Below, piece after piece: positions 11,770-24,200 of a stretch of 64,000 bases of DNA; the stretch's first letter is position 1; each line of letters starts with the position of its first letter. The DNA is from Lineus longissimus (taxonomy: Eukaryota; Nemertea; Pilidiophora; Heteronemertea; Lineidae). Position numbers and translations under genes: made by a program. Location of the stretch: positions 17,112,001 to 17,176,000 of the forward strand of contig NC_088319.1 in NCBI RefSeq assembly GCF_910592395.1, given 5' to 3'. The notes beneath the pieces are model-generated. The model was not told where the DNA came from, did no database searches, and saw only the letters and a list, made by a program, of their open reading frames with translations.

Positions 11770-14700
11770 TCAAAGTTCGTCCTTCCTGAATATCTTGTGA
11801 GCTTTCTTCCTCTCACCAATGTTTTTCAACTTCTCCATCTTCTCCAGCCGCAGCTTTTCATTTTTCTTGAACTCCCATGTGTCCTCAAAGCGGATGTGTT
11901 GTGGTTTTGGTTTGTCTGGTTTAATGGCTTTCATCCATGACACATCCACGTCCCACGAGCGGGCGCAGCGGAATCCGACATTCTCCGCGGTATAGCTGAT
12001 TCCTTGAGGCCATCTGCAATAGAGGGAAACATTTAGAAATTCAAGTGCCAACTATACGTCATCTGATGGTTAAAAGTCGCTATTAGCTTTTAGAGAAGCA
12101 CCCCGACACATCGTTGCTCTCCAACGAAAAGGAGAGGGTGCGCTCCCCCTCCCCACCCCCACCTCAATCTTTAATCCACCACTGCCTTCGACAACTCACC
12201 TGGAGGCGACCCTGATGGGATGGTTCATGTTCCCCTCCACCGTGTCAATGAAGGAGCCCCCCTTCGTCACGAATGTCTTTCCAACATCTGCCATGGTGTA
12301 GTTTGTGCGGTCATATGGGATGTAGAATGAAGCCGTCCATTCCCAAATATTCCCGACCATGTCATGCATCCCTGAAAAATAAGGTTAAAACTTGAGTGTA
12401 CGTGTGTATAGGAGTATGTTGGTTAGCATGTGGAGGTGAAAAGTAGAGCCCGGTGTAAACGTTTGAAGGTCTTAGGATAGGATGTCGGGAGAACTAAGGA
12501 TTCTATTATGGGCTTTCTGAGGTAGTTACGGCCATGGTGGTCTCTACAGAACCATATGTCACAATACGTATCAATAAAATAAGGCCGGACTCTTTTTCCA
12601 GGGGACATTTTTGACTGCTACACCAGCGTGGCGAGATAACAGAAAACCGTCACGATGGTCCGAAGACAAACGTCTGGACGTTTAGGTAAACAAGCTGTTG
12701 ATAGGTGGCGCTCGCGATTTTGTCTCCACACTGCCAATTGATTAGCAGTTTCATGATTATAGATACAAGTGATTGCGGCTTACGACTTATAGATCTGCCG
12801 ACACTGCAACCTCTCGAGCTGCGTCAATCAATGGTGTTACATTTACGACAAAACCTTACATCGCAGTGTCGCAACCACTGCGTTTGAAAGATATACGTTG
12901 TAGTACTCAGTATTCTAACGACTTCTTAGCGTACCTTTTGTATTCTGTGCTTCAAACGCGTCCACTGGCGCGACGCCCCCGTGACCATCATGTTCAAGAT
13001 TCTCGCCTGGGTAATAGCCCTTGAAATATGAATATGACAGAGACCCGCATGATTAAGAAAAGAGTATATTTAGAATGTCGTGGTGCTTTAACACCTCGCA
13101 CAACTGCACAACTAAAGTTGAAGTATTCGGACAATTTATACTGTAAAGTCGGTCAGGATCTGTTTCTAGGCCGAGAGACATACCTGCCAGTGGTTCATGC
13201 GCTTCGGTTTGAAGTGGTCGCCCCAGGGGTAGATGATAGCTGGAGTGGAAGAACAATACGTTCATGGACACTTTTGTGATGGTTGTGCCAAAACTGAAAT
13301 AACTGGTACCAGCATCATGGTGGACATTGAGACTATCGTATTGTTATGCCGTTTATTTAAAGTCTGAATGATTTTGGTACCCCTGGTGATGGTAAGGCGA
13401 ACTACCTCGTGTTGTGGAGACACAATTTAATCCCTGAACGATGAAATAGTGAATACGTGGCATTTTGTTGGAGTTCTCTAAGCTTAGATGAAACTGGGTG
13501 TAACTGATCGCGTTTGTTGTTCGTAGGGGTCAGTTGATGAGTGGACAGTCTCTGATGTCTGAGGAGGTTATCCGGAGAAGGTGGAGACATGGAATCTGCT
13601 TACGTTCAGGGTTTCCCGCCCTCGCAGCGTACTCCCACTCTGCCTCTGACGGCAGTCGCTTCCCCCTCCAATTACAATAATTCGACGCGTCATCATGACT
13701 GACGTGGACGGCGGGCAGGTCCTCATTCAGTGTGTCCTCGTCGGTGTCCTTGCGGCCCCACGGCTGTGCGAGAAGAGGACAAAAGAATGACATAAATGTT
13801 ATTTTTTATAGATTGGCCTGCTGCAAGACGTACGCGCAGACCACGTGCACTTCGGCTGCAGTGGACCGGCTTCGTCCCTCACCCTAACCCTGCGACAGTA
13901 TGAATCGAATGACGAAATTCACTGCCCTTGGAGTCTGAGACCATGGGGAGGGGAGGGGTTCGGCAAGGAGAAGTTACAAGTTAACATATTGTTATATTCT
14001 GTGTGGACTCTAAGTTAACCAAGCCCAACAATCTCCATTTTGAACTCTATGAAAACTTCCCCTGACCTGCCTACAAAATCAAAATCGCCTGTTGACATTG
14101 ACCTACCATAGCCCACGTTGTAAGCGGCACCTTCCTCCAAAAGACGTCCTTCATATCTTTCTCCGGGTACTGGATGGGGTTGGTGACATGTCTGAAGAAC
14201 ACGTGGCTGAATCCATGCATTTCAGCAGTGCTCCGAAATAAAGGCTTGTTTTGCTGGAAGCGTCTGGAGAAGAGACAAGGAGTAGATATATTGAAGAACA
14301 GCTATATTGCCTCCCCCCAAAATTCATATAAAGTTGTCACCATGAAACAGACGGTTGGGGACACCGGCTGTGTTCTCGGGAGATGTCGATTACATTGTCC
14401 CAGATATCACCAAACTTGCATCTCCCCTCACCCGAAACCTGCAAATGTCAGCTGCACTTTTCAACTGCGAACATTGTGTCGTGGACAGGTTGTGACTTCC
14501 TGATTGCCAATATAAAACGTAGGAGGACTCTGTTCCACGGGATTTCTAGATCCTCCTAGAGAGACACCAAAGAGCCTCTCCTCGACCTACTTGGTATCTC
14601 CCTGCGTCTGAAGACCAGCCATGGTCTCGGATCAACCGAGACCAAAAGGCTGTCAGGAGGAGAGATAGAGAAGAACACCACTTTCCGCGCAGTTATCAAC

Positions 14701-15798
14701 CCCAAGTCTATTGAAACAAACGTTCACTGCGGGGGATAGGAGGATACCACGTTGTGCCTACCTGAACTGGCCGACAGTGACGGGATATTTGTCCATCATG
14801 AAGTCGTCCAGCTTGACAACTCTATAAGGGAACTCCCCGTGCTCCTTATAATCAATGTCGTTGATTCCTATCTTGATTTTGTCCTGGCCGAAGAATTTCG
14901 CCATACCGTCGTAGGGGTCATCAGGGTGTCCCTCTATAAATACGGATAATGATTATCATGGAAATATAGCTGAGAGGTAAACAACGACGGGAGACAATTC
15001 CTTGGATTTTCTCTCCAGGGATATGATATGCCTATTACACGTCCTGCCAATTCATCAGTGGGTGGTTGTCTCAGGACACAGTAGATGTCGCTACATCTGA
15101 CATTGGCATGTCAACTCTGACCAAGTTACCCAACTGTAGAAATAATCAACCCCTTTGAGACCACCAAGCTCCTGTCTGTAGTCCCCTACAAGTCTATACC
15201 TGAAAGAAAGTAGCGTGTGCAATTTTTTTAACAAGTGGGCACTGAAAGATTCTCTTACTCGTCCATTCGTCCTCATGTTCCATATGCTGCTCCCGGGTCA
15301 GCAGGGGTTTTGCCGCCTTCCAAATTATCTCTGAAAGAAGGAAAGGAATAAACGATAAAGGACAGACGTCACAGGTAGCTATAAGAACAAAACTCATTTG
15401 AAGTGCAGTATGAGGAAATATGCCGAAAATTGCAAGGTCCGGACGAGGCCAATTCGACTGCGACCTGTGTATAGCGACAAGACGGGACTCTCTGATTGGA
15501 ACTGATTTGAAGTGAAACCGGACACGATCGAATCAACTTATTTTAGTGATGCGAGGCTTTAAAAAGTTATCAGTAGCCTCAATCATGTACTGATTCTGAT
15601 CAAAACGTTTACACGATCAGCGGCGATACCAATATCTCGCTCTCTCGTCACAATCATCACAACCAAAATGCGGAATTTAAAAAAGTACTTACTGGAGTCT
15701 GGGAGGTTGCTCCATTCTGAAGGTCTCATCCCAAAACATACCATAAAGCAAAATAAACACAGGACAGCTAGTCCAAGGATGTGTGTGGTGGGCGCCAT
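11770..15798 (-). CDS. SUMF2-type formylglycine-generating-enzyme paralogue, ER-retained
   Basis: Nine coding exons: 15798-15693, 15330-15259, 14933-14762, 14263-14107, 13763-13604, 13239-13184, 13019-12935, 12371-12200 and 12013-11770. They join in frame to 407 residues. A hydrophobic N-terminus (about 7-24) acts as signal peptide or anchor. The FGE-sulfatase fold follows, with [39 protein letters not shown] and [12 protein letters not shown]1 carries two catalytic cysteines after GGS; here the segment is [18 protein letters not shown] (about 307-324), with neither cysteine, as in SUMF2. It is therefore probably not an active formylglycine generator and may act as an ER partner or modulator, as known for SUMF2. 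A lysine-rich, probably helical tail of about 65 residues ends in exact KDEL, so ER-lumen retention is expected. Human SUMF2 is about 300 residues, so N-terminal and C-terminal extensions are present. Clear SUMF-family membership; orthology to SUMF2 is inferred. Confidence 0.88.
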
Positions 15799-18208
15799 GT
15801 CTGCCGGGATTGCGTGGAGGTGACAGATTGTGTGTTGTGATTGTTCTCGGACCCGTACGTGGCCTATGTCGCCAGGTTGTACCAATGTGTTCATTATCAT
15901 TGCATTGATTTTGGTGTGTAATTGTGACGACTGGTCACACAGTATCGTTAAAATCAGTGTTGTATGTACAATAAGCGTGTAATAAAGGGGAAATCGCCCT
16001 AGATATCTTCATTTGTCATCAAACTATCATATATGGGTTCTCATGTGGTCAACTTCTCTGACCAGAGGTGCAGTGCAGCCCGGGAGGTGTAGCAATAAAC
16101 CACCCACTTGGGCGATGCGGCAGCATTACAGAACCCTCATTGTGACCGACGGCCAGTGAGGTTGGACACCTGACAGGTTCCATAATTTGCATCCCATCAA
16201 GTATGACAAACACCTATACGACATATTTCACGCCTGTCGCCAGCAGGCGTTCACCTGAGGTATATCAAGTCGTAGGATTGCCCCCCCCCATCTGATCTCT
16301 TGTCGTGAAAGGGTGATAGCTTTTACACCTGTAGTATTCCTTAGGCCCATGGCCGTCGCCATCAGGCGTTCACCCGGAGGTATTGAGCCGTTTTATGGGT
16401 GGGATCCCACATCCGATCGGCGGAAGGCCCATGGCCGTCGCCACGAGGCGTTCACCTGGAGCGACTGGGCCTTGTTGTGTTGCGCAACTGGTATTGGCAA
16501 GGAGGTTGGTTTTCCTTGGTATTGGTGAAGACCTGGTGAAGCCGCTAATGACAGAATACACTGGCGAAGACACTGGTTTCTCGCACCTCTGATGGCTTTG
16601 AACCATCATAAATATTGAAAGTTAGTCGCAGCCCTGGGGTAACAGCGAGCAGAAAGGTTGTTCCTGTGTGTTGCCGGGCGGTGATGCCTGTTTAAAAACA
16701 ACTCTTGCAATAGACACTATCGGTCATATGCTAGACAAACGATTGTGATTTTGGCAATGATCGACAAAGACCTTGCTCGAACAACATCCTTTTGAACTGT
16801 GTGATTACTGGCAGAATCGAGCGAAATGTCTTGTTTGCGACTTTTGTTGTAGTGATTCCAAAAATAACCGCTAGGGCATCATTGTGCCAATGTCTTCATG
16901 TTGTTTCGTTTAAAACGGACATCATTCTTGAGTCAAAACCGGCCGTGATTTTGGTGATATATTGAAACGTTAGAGAGAAAATGATATTTCGCAAATCGAG
17001 GCGCTAAGCTTAGGCTGAAAGACGAAGGACAATGTTTCCAAATATAAAAATACCACCAAAATGTCTCTGATTGTGATTGAGATGTGAGTGAGACTTATGT
17101 ACTGAATGTCTTTGAGTACGGAATAAACTGACGCACATTTTTTAGCCAAGGACACATGATTGTCTGGTATGATGCAGTCAGATTTCAATATCAGTTGGGG
17201 TCTGAAAATAGCGCAAAAATGTGGGCCTATACGAAATGAAACAGCAACGTTAAAAAAGCGTTGATAGAATCCGACAAATTAGCCTCCTGTCAAAACTCTG
17301 TTCATGCCATTATTCATAATTAAAGCTACACAATGATAAGATTTCCAGGAAAAAAACCCTTACGTTGGTAAGCTGAAACGGTCTTGTAATTACATTTCAA
17401 AATTCAAAGATTTAGCCAAATATCTCTCCGACGTCTGTCTCCATCGGGACGCGAACTGGCGACGGTCCCCTCGAACAAACAGTCGGGACACCGAGTAAAA
17501 TATGTTAATGCGCATAATTAGCCACGAATAGACCGAATTAAAACAAAGGATAAACAATAAAACATATTTTGTAAACACTAATCTTCATAATTTAAGTCTC
17601 CTTTTATGTTTTTACAACAAGGCCGCCCATTGAGATTCTGATTGGTGTTATTGTCGTCTGATTGCGCTTTTCTCGCTCGGGATCCCGCACGCTCCGATGA
17701 CGGCCGGACATGGCCGAGTAAACGGGCCGATCGTCTGGCACCATCAAAATGAGCAAGCGGCGCAGGAACCCTAATTACACCGCGAAATTAGTATTTAAAC
17801 GAGGTTGTGGTCGCTATTTATCATTCGTGTTGACAAACTTGAAAAGAACAACATCGACGACTTCACAGCAGACGATATTTTCGGCGACTTCGTTCCAACC
17901 GCATTTTCGCATTTTATCACGGCCCGTACGTCTGCAAACTTTGCTCGAGCAGACGAAGTCCAATCAAGAAGTCATTTGAAGGCAGAGATAGCTTGGACGA
18001 GTTGAGATCTCCGCTCGCTCAGCGGGGAGCTTTTCCACAACCGATTATAACAACCTTTGGATAAAATCTTCCTTGGAGTTTTCACTAAATTTTGACTTTG
18101 GATACAGAGTTTAAGGATTAACTTTCGAAAATTGGGTTGGGTCTTGCCCTTGGTGTTTTTAAGGGGGCTTTATAGCCTGTGACGCCTGACGGACGCTAGC
18201 GGAGTACC
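15799..18208. other. Intergenic spacer, SUMF2-like / Wnt4 (head-to-head)
   Basis: About 2.4 kb between divergent start codons. Apart from the repeats at 16236-16456 and a C-run near 16280 I recognise nothing. The Wnt4 5' UTR and promoter should lie in the right part. Open frames of 60-76 residues around 17750-18005 resemble no family and are probably chance. Confidence 0.4.
16236..16456 (+). repeat. Three diverged GTCGCCANNAGGCGTTCACC units
   Basis: The block GTCGCC..NAGGCGTTCACC starts at 16236, 16355 and 16437 (spacings 119 and 82). The second and third copies also share the preceding GGCCCATGGCC and following GGAG. It is short, GC-rich and partly self-complementary (CGCCTG/CAGGCG in the first copy). 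It is non-coding as far as I can see. Confidence 0.5.
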
Positions 18209-21200
18209 ATGCACACCCGGACTTTCATCAGTTTTATATTCTTAGCGGCCTTACTTCTCCTGAAATGTTACCTCACCACAGGGACCCGTTGGTTGTAAGT
18301 ATAGTTTTATAGCAGATTTCAACCATTTTATAATGTCACAATATTCATCAAACGAAACTTAAAAGAGTAACATGTATAGTGTATTTTAGTGTTTTTTCAT
18401 TGACATATACTTAAGTCCAAACTACGCAAGTCAATTTGATATAGAATCCTCTTGCACTCAGTGAAGAGACACCGCCAGGTATTGTTTTAAACTAGATAGC
18501 CTGCTTAACTTTACAAGATTACTCTAACTTACCCGTCTTTCAAATCAAACCACGCCGATTCAGTCTACATTCATAAATTTACCCGCACAATGTTTTGAAA
18601 CAAGAACCCGTGACATTGCACAGAAGAAAAACCGTTTATCTTCAAAATCAGTCGAGTAGTACAGCAAAGTATTGCCACCACGTGAAAGTAACCTCAATGA
18701 AATCGTGTTCGAGGTATCTTAGCTTAAAAACCTGAGGCTTCAAACGTACCGCTAGTCCTGTTACGTGTTACAGACGTCAAGATATCTAGCACATCTCAAA
18801 ATGTTGCATTTTATTTACAAAAAAAACGGCAGCGGAACGTGTTTACTTTGATAGAACCTCGAGAGATGCGTATTGTAGGTTGCGCGGCGCGTAAGAAGTT
18901 TTTGCTGGTTTCTTACAACCAAGGTTGTAGCGGCCACGTGGTGGACGTTCGTCTGTTATATCATTCAACGCGATTTTGTTGAATCATCTTAATTTATAGA
19001 GTTGATTGGTCTCTTATTGCCGAGATTAAGCTTTGCGAAATTCTTCAGCATTGTGCTTTACACGCGTTGAGGCAACACAGCGTTGAAGACTACCACGGGT
19101 TTCATGCGCTGTGCTCTGCATCCGTCTAAAACATAAGAAAAGTGGATGTTTGAATGTTTCCTACAGAATATACAAGTATTCATTACCATGAGAAGCAATA
19201 GTTAGGAAAAGAACACTCGCTGGCTGCCTCCCCGGCATACCATCTCGCTGTTGTGTCTTATTCCTGCCCATGGCTAACAACTCAGTCTACCTCAGCTTTC
19301 AGTATTTGTCAATTCGGAGGTGCACCCGAATAACACCTTAAACTTGGGCAATTAATCATAATTTGACAACCAACACAAAGTTTACATTTTCACATCATGG
19401 TAGGGAAACACTGGAAGAGTACAGACAAATATTCCACCAGCGATTGTAAAGCACGTGCGCACTTTGCACAAACACCTATTCGGAAAGAATTCGCCAGTTG
19501 ACCAAAAGTCAACTATGACAACATGACTAAAATGGTCAGATAGCTGACTTGAGTGACATATTTAGAACTAAATAGATCTTAAATCTACAGTTAATTGTTG
19601 ACTAATTGTGACAGAGATGACAGCCAGGTTTGGAGGTGATCAGTGGGTGTACATTTTCGTGTTATGATATTCTGAAGATACCTTCAACTTTTGTAGTTCG
19701 TACTAACTTAGTGATGGTGTTATCATGAATAACCGGAAAAGAAAAGTCCCATATGGAAGTCATGTTATAAATATGATATAATTTTGACAATACTTCTTAA
19801 CGCAAAAAAAGGTAAACACCAAATCGTCATAAAAATTTCCAAATTGAATTTTCATAGATTTTTTATAGAAAAAGGTCTTTAAATAAAATTTCGTGTACAC
19901 GTACATCATATAAAACTACACGTTTAACGGAAATTTTTGCTTGTGTGAACAAAATTTTGCTGTTCTCCAATGCCCTGTTCTCCCTTTCTTTCACACATGC
20001 GTGCATTCAACGCCATATTCACTTGAAAGTAAAACTCGACATGTACAAATGGATTTTTCTGGAGAAATCCATAATTTTCCAAAATCTCCGATGTCCGGTC
20101 AAAAGTTCAGCGTCCAGGGGCAATCCTTAGTTTTCACTCCAAAACACCGCGTCTAGGTCTAGCGTAGTCATACCTTAGGTTGATAAATACATCATCGGAG
20201 TTTTACATTAATATCTCACGATCTTGTCAACAGTACTTGGGTTACAACGATCACCGAGTGGATTTGCCTCGAAATGACAAATACTTTCTAGACCTTGTAT
20301 CACCAGTAACAGTTCTCTACAAAATGATAGTGTGGAAATGTCCTCTTAGGGAAATATGGAAGATGTCCACTTTAAGTGTGGATAACCTATGGAAAGTAGA
20401 GGTTTAGGGTAACACTGCGATATTTACAATCCATTTAATAGTTTTTAAAGTTGCAGTTTAATGTAGTTAAAACACTTCGAACTTAAAACTGATGTCAGCT
20501 TACAATTATGTGGAAATATATGACATCAGAGAAGCTCGCATAGTAGAGTCCATCCCGTCTTTATGGTATCCCGGGCCTATTTCAAGAAGCAGGAAAGGAG
20601 GGTCATAAACTATGGCGGATCTCCATCTTTCTCAAGAAAGACTTAATGAGCCGACTAATGAGTGCAGGCTAATGAGTGCATTCGTCGTGTCCACCCATTT
20701 TTACGATCGCGGGTCCTGGATCATGGAAGTCATAAATTCGGGTGTGTTCAGGTACTATCGGTAAGGATTCTTAATAGGAAGTACTAATTAGGCCAACTGG
20801 CACCGATATGTAACATTGGTCATCCTTCACTGCAGCGTGGGCGTTTCTCACTATAGGGTGAGTGCGTCATAGCATGATAGATAAGATAGATAACGTCTGA
20901 AACCTTTTCCAACATGAAAAGTCAGAATATGCTGATGACTTATTGCAACATATTCACATCAAGGTAGTCACTCCGGATGAAACTAATCATTCATGTGATG
21001 TGTCACAAAAGCACAACCAGTTGAAAGGTGACACGTGTAAAAAAATAGTGTTCGTGTAGTTTTTTAAACCTTCCTATCTGAAAGTGGAAATGGTGTTACA
21101 AATTTAATTGAAAAATTAACGATGACAATTTTATTTAAATTCAACCAATTCACTTTACCATTGATTGAAAATGCCCTATCGCCACCCAGGCGTTAAGAGA

Positions 21201-24200
21201 CAAACACAACTCATCATTTCGCCAAGATTCCTGAGTGAAAATTGTAGGTTAGGGAGACACTTGAGACTGTGACAAACGCGGCAATTCGATGATTTTAAAC
21301 AACCTCGTGTCATCCGAGTAAATGGGGCCTGTTATATTGTTGATTATAGACCTGTCCAGGCGCGAGAGAATTGTTCTCTAAATACGCTTAGCCGTTTTAC
21401 GTGTTGACCAATTACACTGTTTTAAAAACGTGTGTAAGCACTGTCATTTCATTATTCAGATGCCTTTACGATATTGGCCAGTGTTTTGACACATTATACT
21501 CTCGTTTTCCCAATCTCTGACTATTACAAAGCATGGCTCGAAACATGCTGATGTGAATTTGACACAGAATAAAACGTAAATTCTCATGAGAATATATCAT
21601 GCAAAAACAAAACAAATCAAAATGGAACAGTTTTGAGTAGTGCATTTTATTTCGAATGTCTTTACTCGTCTAAACAAAGTCCACTTCGCCAGACATATCC
21701 CACAATTTTAATTGAATAGCTTACATAGTTATGACCGAGAGACATTCAGATGTCATTTCGAATTAAAATTTAATAAGAATAATCGGTAAGGTTAACAGAA
21801 TAATCAAAGTCTAATAGACTAATGTTGTTCTTTTTCATAACATTTCGTCATTAAGTCAATACGCGAGGAGCTAATATTTTAGTTTTCCTAAGCCTGTACG
21901 ACAGCATTTTTGCATGAATCCATTATAATCTATTGTCAATAAAACTTAACGAACAAGAAAGTTTCGATTTGCCTGAAATCAACAGATGATATAGGAGACA
22001 ACCAATATCTCTAATTCTGTGTCAATTCCTTTGGCAATTCTACCACAGTTTGAACTACGATATGCCATTCTAAACAACCAGAGGTATTTAAACCATACTC
22101 AGAGACAATGCACACTCGGTACACTCGCTTTATCATTTCCCTTCGTAATTCTACTATCTGTTGATAACGCCTTTAATCCCTAAACATGATTTTTTGATAT
22201 CTTGACTTAATATTATATCGATCCATGCAATATTGATTTATGATTGGTATTACCGCTGTCCAAATATCTATATTCATTAATCGTAATGTGGGTATATCTT
22301 AGTGACGTTACATATTGCACCGTTATAGTCATATAAAGTTAAACTTATCGCTGACAAAGTAAATATGATTCTGCCCACTTCTTTAGCAAATATTCATTGC
22401 AATATACCTCATGGTCAGTGATACATGGGGACGAGGATCGGAGTATGAGAACGAAATATCTTGCTAAAAATCAACATTATTTCCTCATAAGAGATTAACA
22501 GTATTAACTATATCCGTTCCCAGTATCATGAGTATATTTGCGAATTGGTCGCCATACTGTCGCATGAGATATCAGTTTAATGGGCTTAGGTGTGTAAGAA
22601 CAATAGAAAGGTAGCTAGTGATATGTTTAATGGGTTTAAGGAATTAAACATGTTTGGGATCATACTCAGTTGACCCACGCTCAAACACTGATGTGTACAG
22701 GGGGAGAGTAGGAAGATTGTCAATAACGATAACGATACAAATCTTGAGTTGAATTCCGTTGAGAAAACAAACGAAGGAGTGGTTTTGTTTTGAAGAAATG
22801 GCTTGAAGAGTATTCTGTATTCCAATCCTTGACTTAAGGAATTGATACAGAACTTGAGGTATTTGTGGTGAAGCTATAGAATGAAGGCCAAAACCAAAAC
22901 ATAAGCCTTATGAGACCCATACCAGCTTATTAGATCAGGAACAGGCTTTCCGCAACAAGAATGACCCGAAAAAAACTTAAGGAAACGAGTGGTAATGATG
23001 GATGGAAAGTCACCCCAAGAATCCCGGGGTTAGGGCAGCTGTGGGAGACATAAATGAAGGCAACGGAGGGTTTTGTTCAACTTTCTGTGTCAAAAATTGA
23101 CTAGGTGGGCAACTGATCAGATCGACAAAGACGATGCCGGATGCATGGTTCCAGGTTTTTCAACTGAAATAGAGCATAAAGCGGGCTAACATACATCAAC
23201 ACATTCTTTGTAGAACTCTTTCAGAGATGATTGATGAAATTGCATTAATTTCATATTTGTTTTGTTCATTTGAAAGAAGTGTTTTCCTATCCGTCCTCCG
23301 CGATTTGCTGTTGAGCATGTCGCCCCGGGGTCCTGGTAGAATTTTGCAGGAGTCAGGTCCGGGCATCGTCGACTGGGGAGAAATCATACGACTGTGATGA
23401 TTTGCGCCGGACTCATTAACAAGAAGTCGAGAGTTTGACATCAGTATAACTGCTTCTTCGCTGCCCGTGTGTCTTTTAAGTGTCGTTAGGGAACGCCTTC
23501 CCAATGATGGTTTCTCTCAACCAGGCATTCAATGCTAAGCTTGGGAGGCAAACAAGTGACGTATCTAATCAGTAACCAACCATGCCTGTGATAGTATACC
23601 ATGACGAGATGCTACATCAAGCATGATACGCTTTTGAGCCATTGGTCATCATCCTGCCGAGAGTATGGTATACAATGTACATTACGTCCTCATTGCGTCC
23701 TCCTGCGCGCGGCTTCGTGGCAGTCGATAGATCCATACGTTCCTAAAATGGCACTTTTAGATCCATGGCCATACGTGCTGTAAAAAATCTTGAACAACAA
23801 CACCAGATAGTATAGCCTAGCTACCCGTCAGGAACCCCATGTTGGGGTGGTGAACCCTCTTCATTAGCATAAACCTCGAATTAAGGCCATCTATTTCAAA
23901 TGTCATCTAAAAATCGAATCGGTGATTAATTTACCAAACAAATTACCCGGAAAGCACAACACACTTTTCAAGATTTGTCAGCCGAACAAGTGAAATATTA
24001 ATTGTTCTGTCAAATTTAGCACTGAGTGGCGGTGTACAATGCATTGGACACTGCACAATGCATTGTTGTGTGTATGGGTTTCTCACCATAACTGTACAAT
24101 GGGAGCTGATGGTGGGATGAACTGCCGCCAGTCTGTTTGCCCCCCAGACTTGATGGGGGCTCTTTACGGGCATGTTGGCATCGATGCAAAGTTACTTGAA

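Noticed and set aside
14623-14643. 8-9-bp hairpin GGTCTCGG/CCGAGACC in a SUMF2-like intron
   Set aside because: Looks like a terminator, but eukaryotic mRNA genes do not use such; short palindromes of this size are expected by chance in 64 kb.
23196-23504. 102-residue minus-strand frame in Wnt4 intron 1
   Set aside because: No known family, no splice sites at sensible places, no supporting neighbouring exon.
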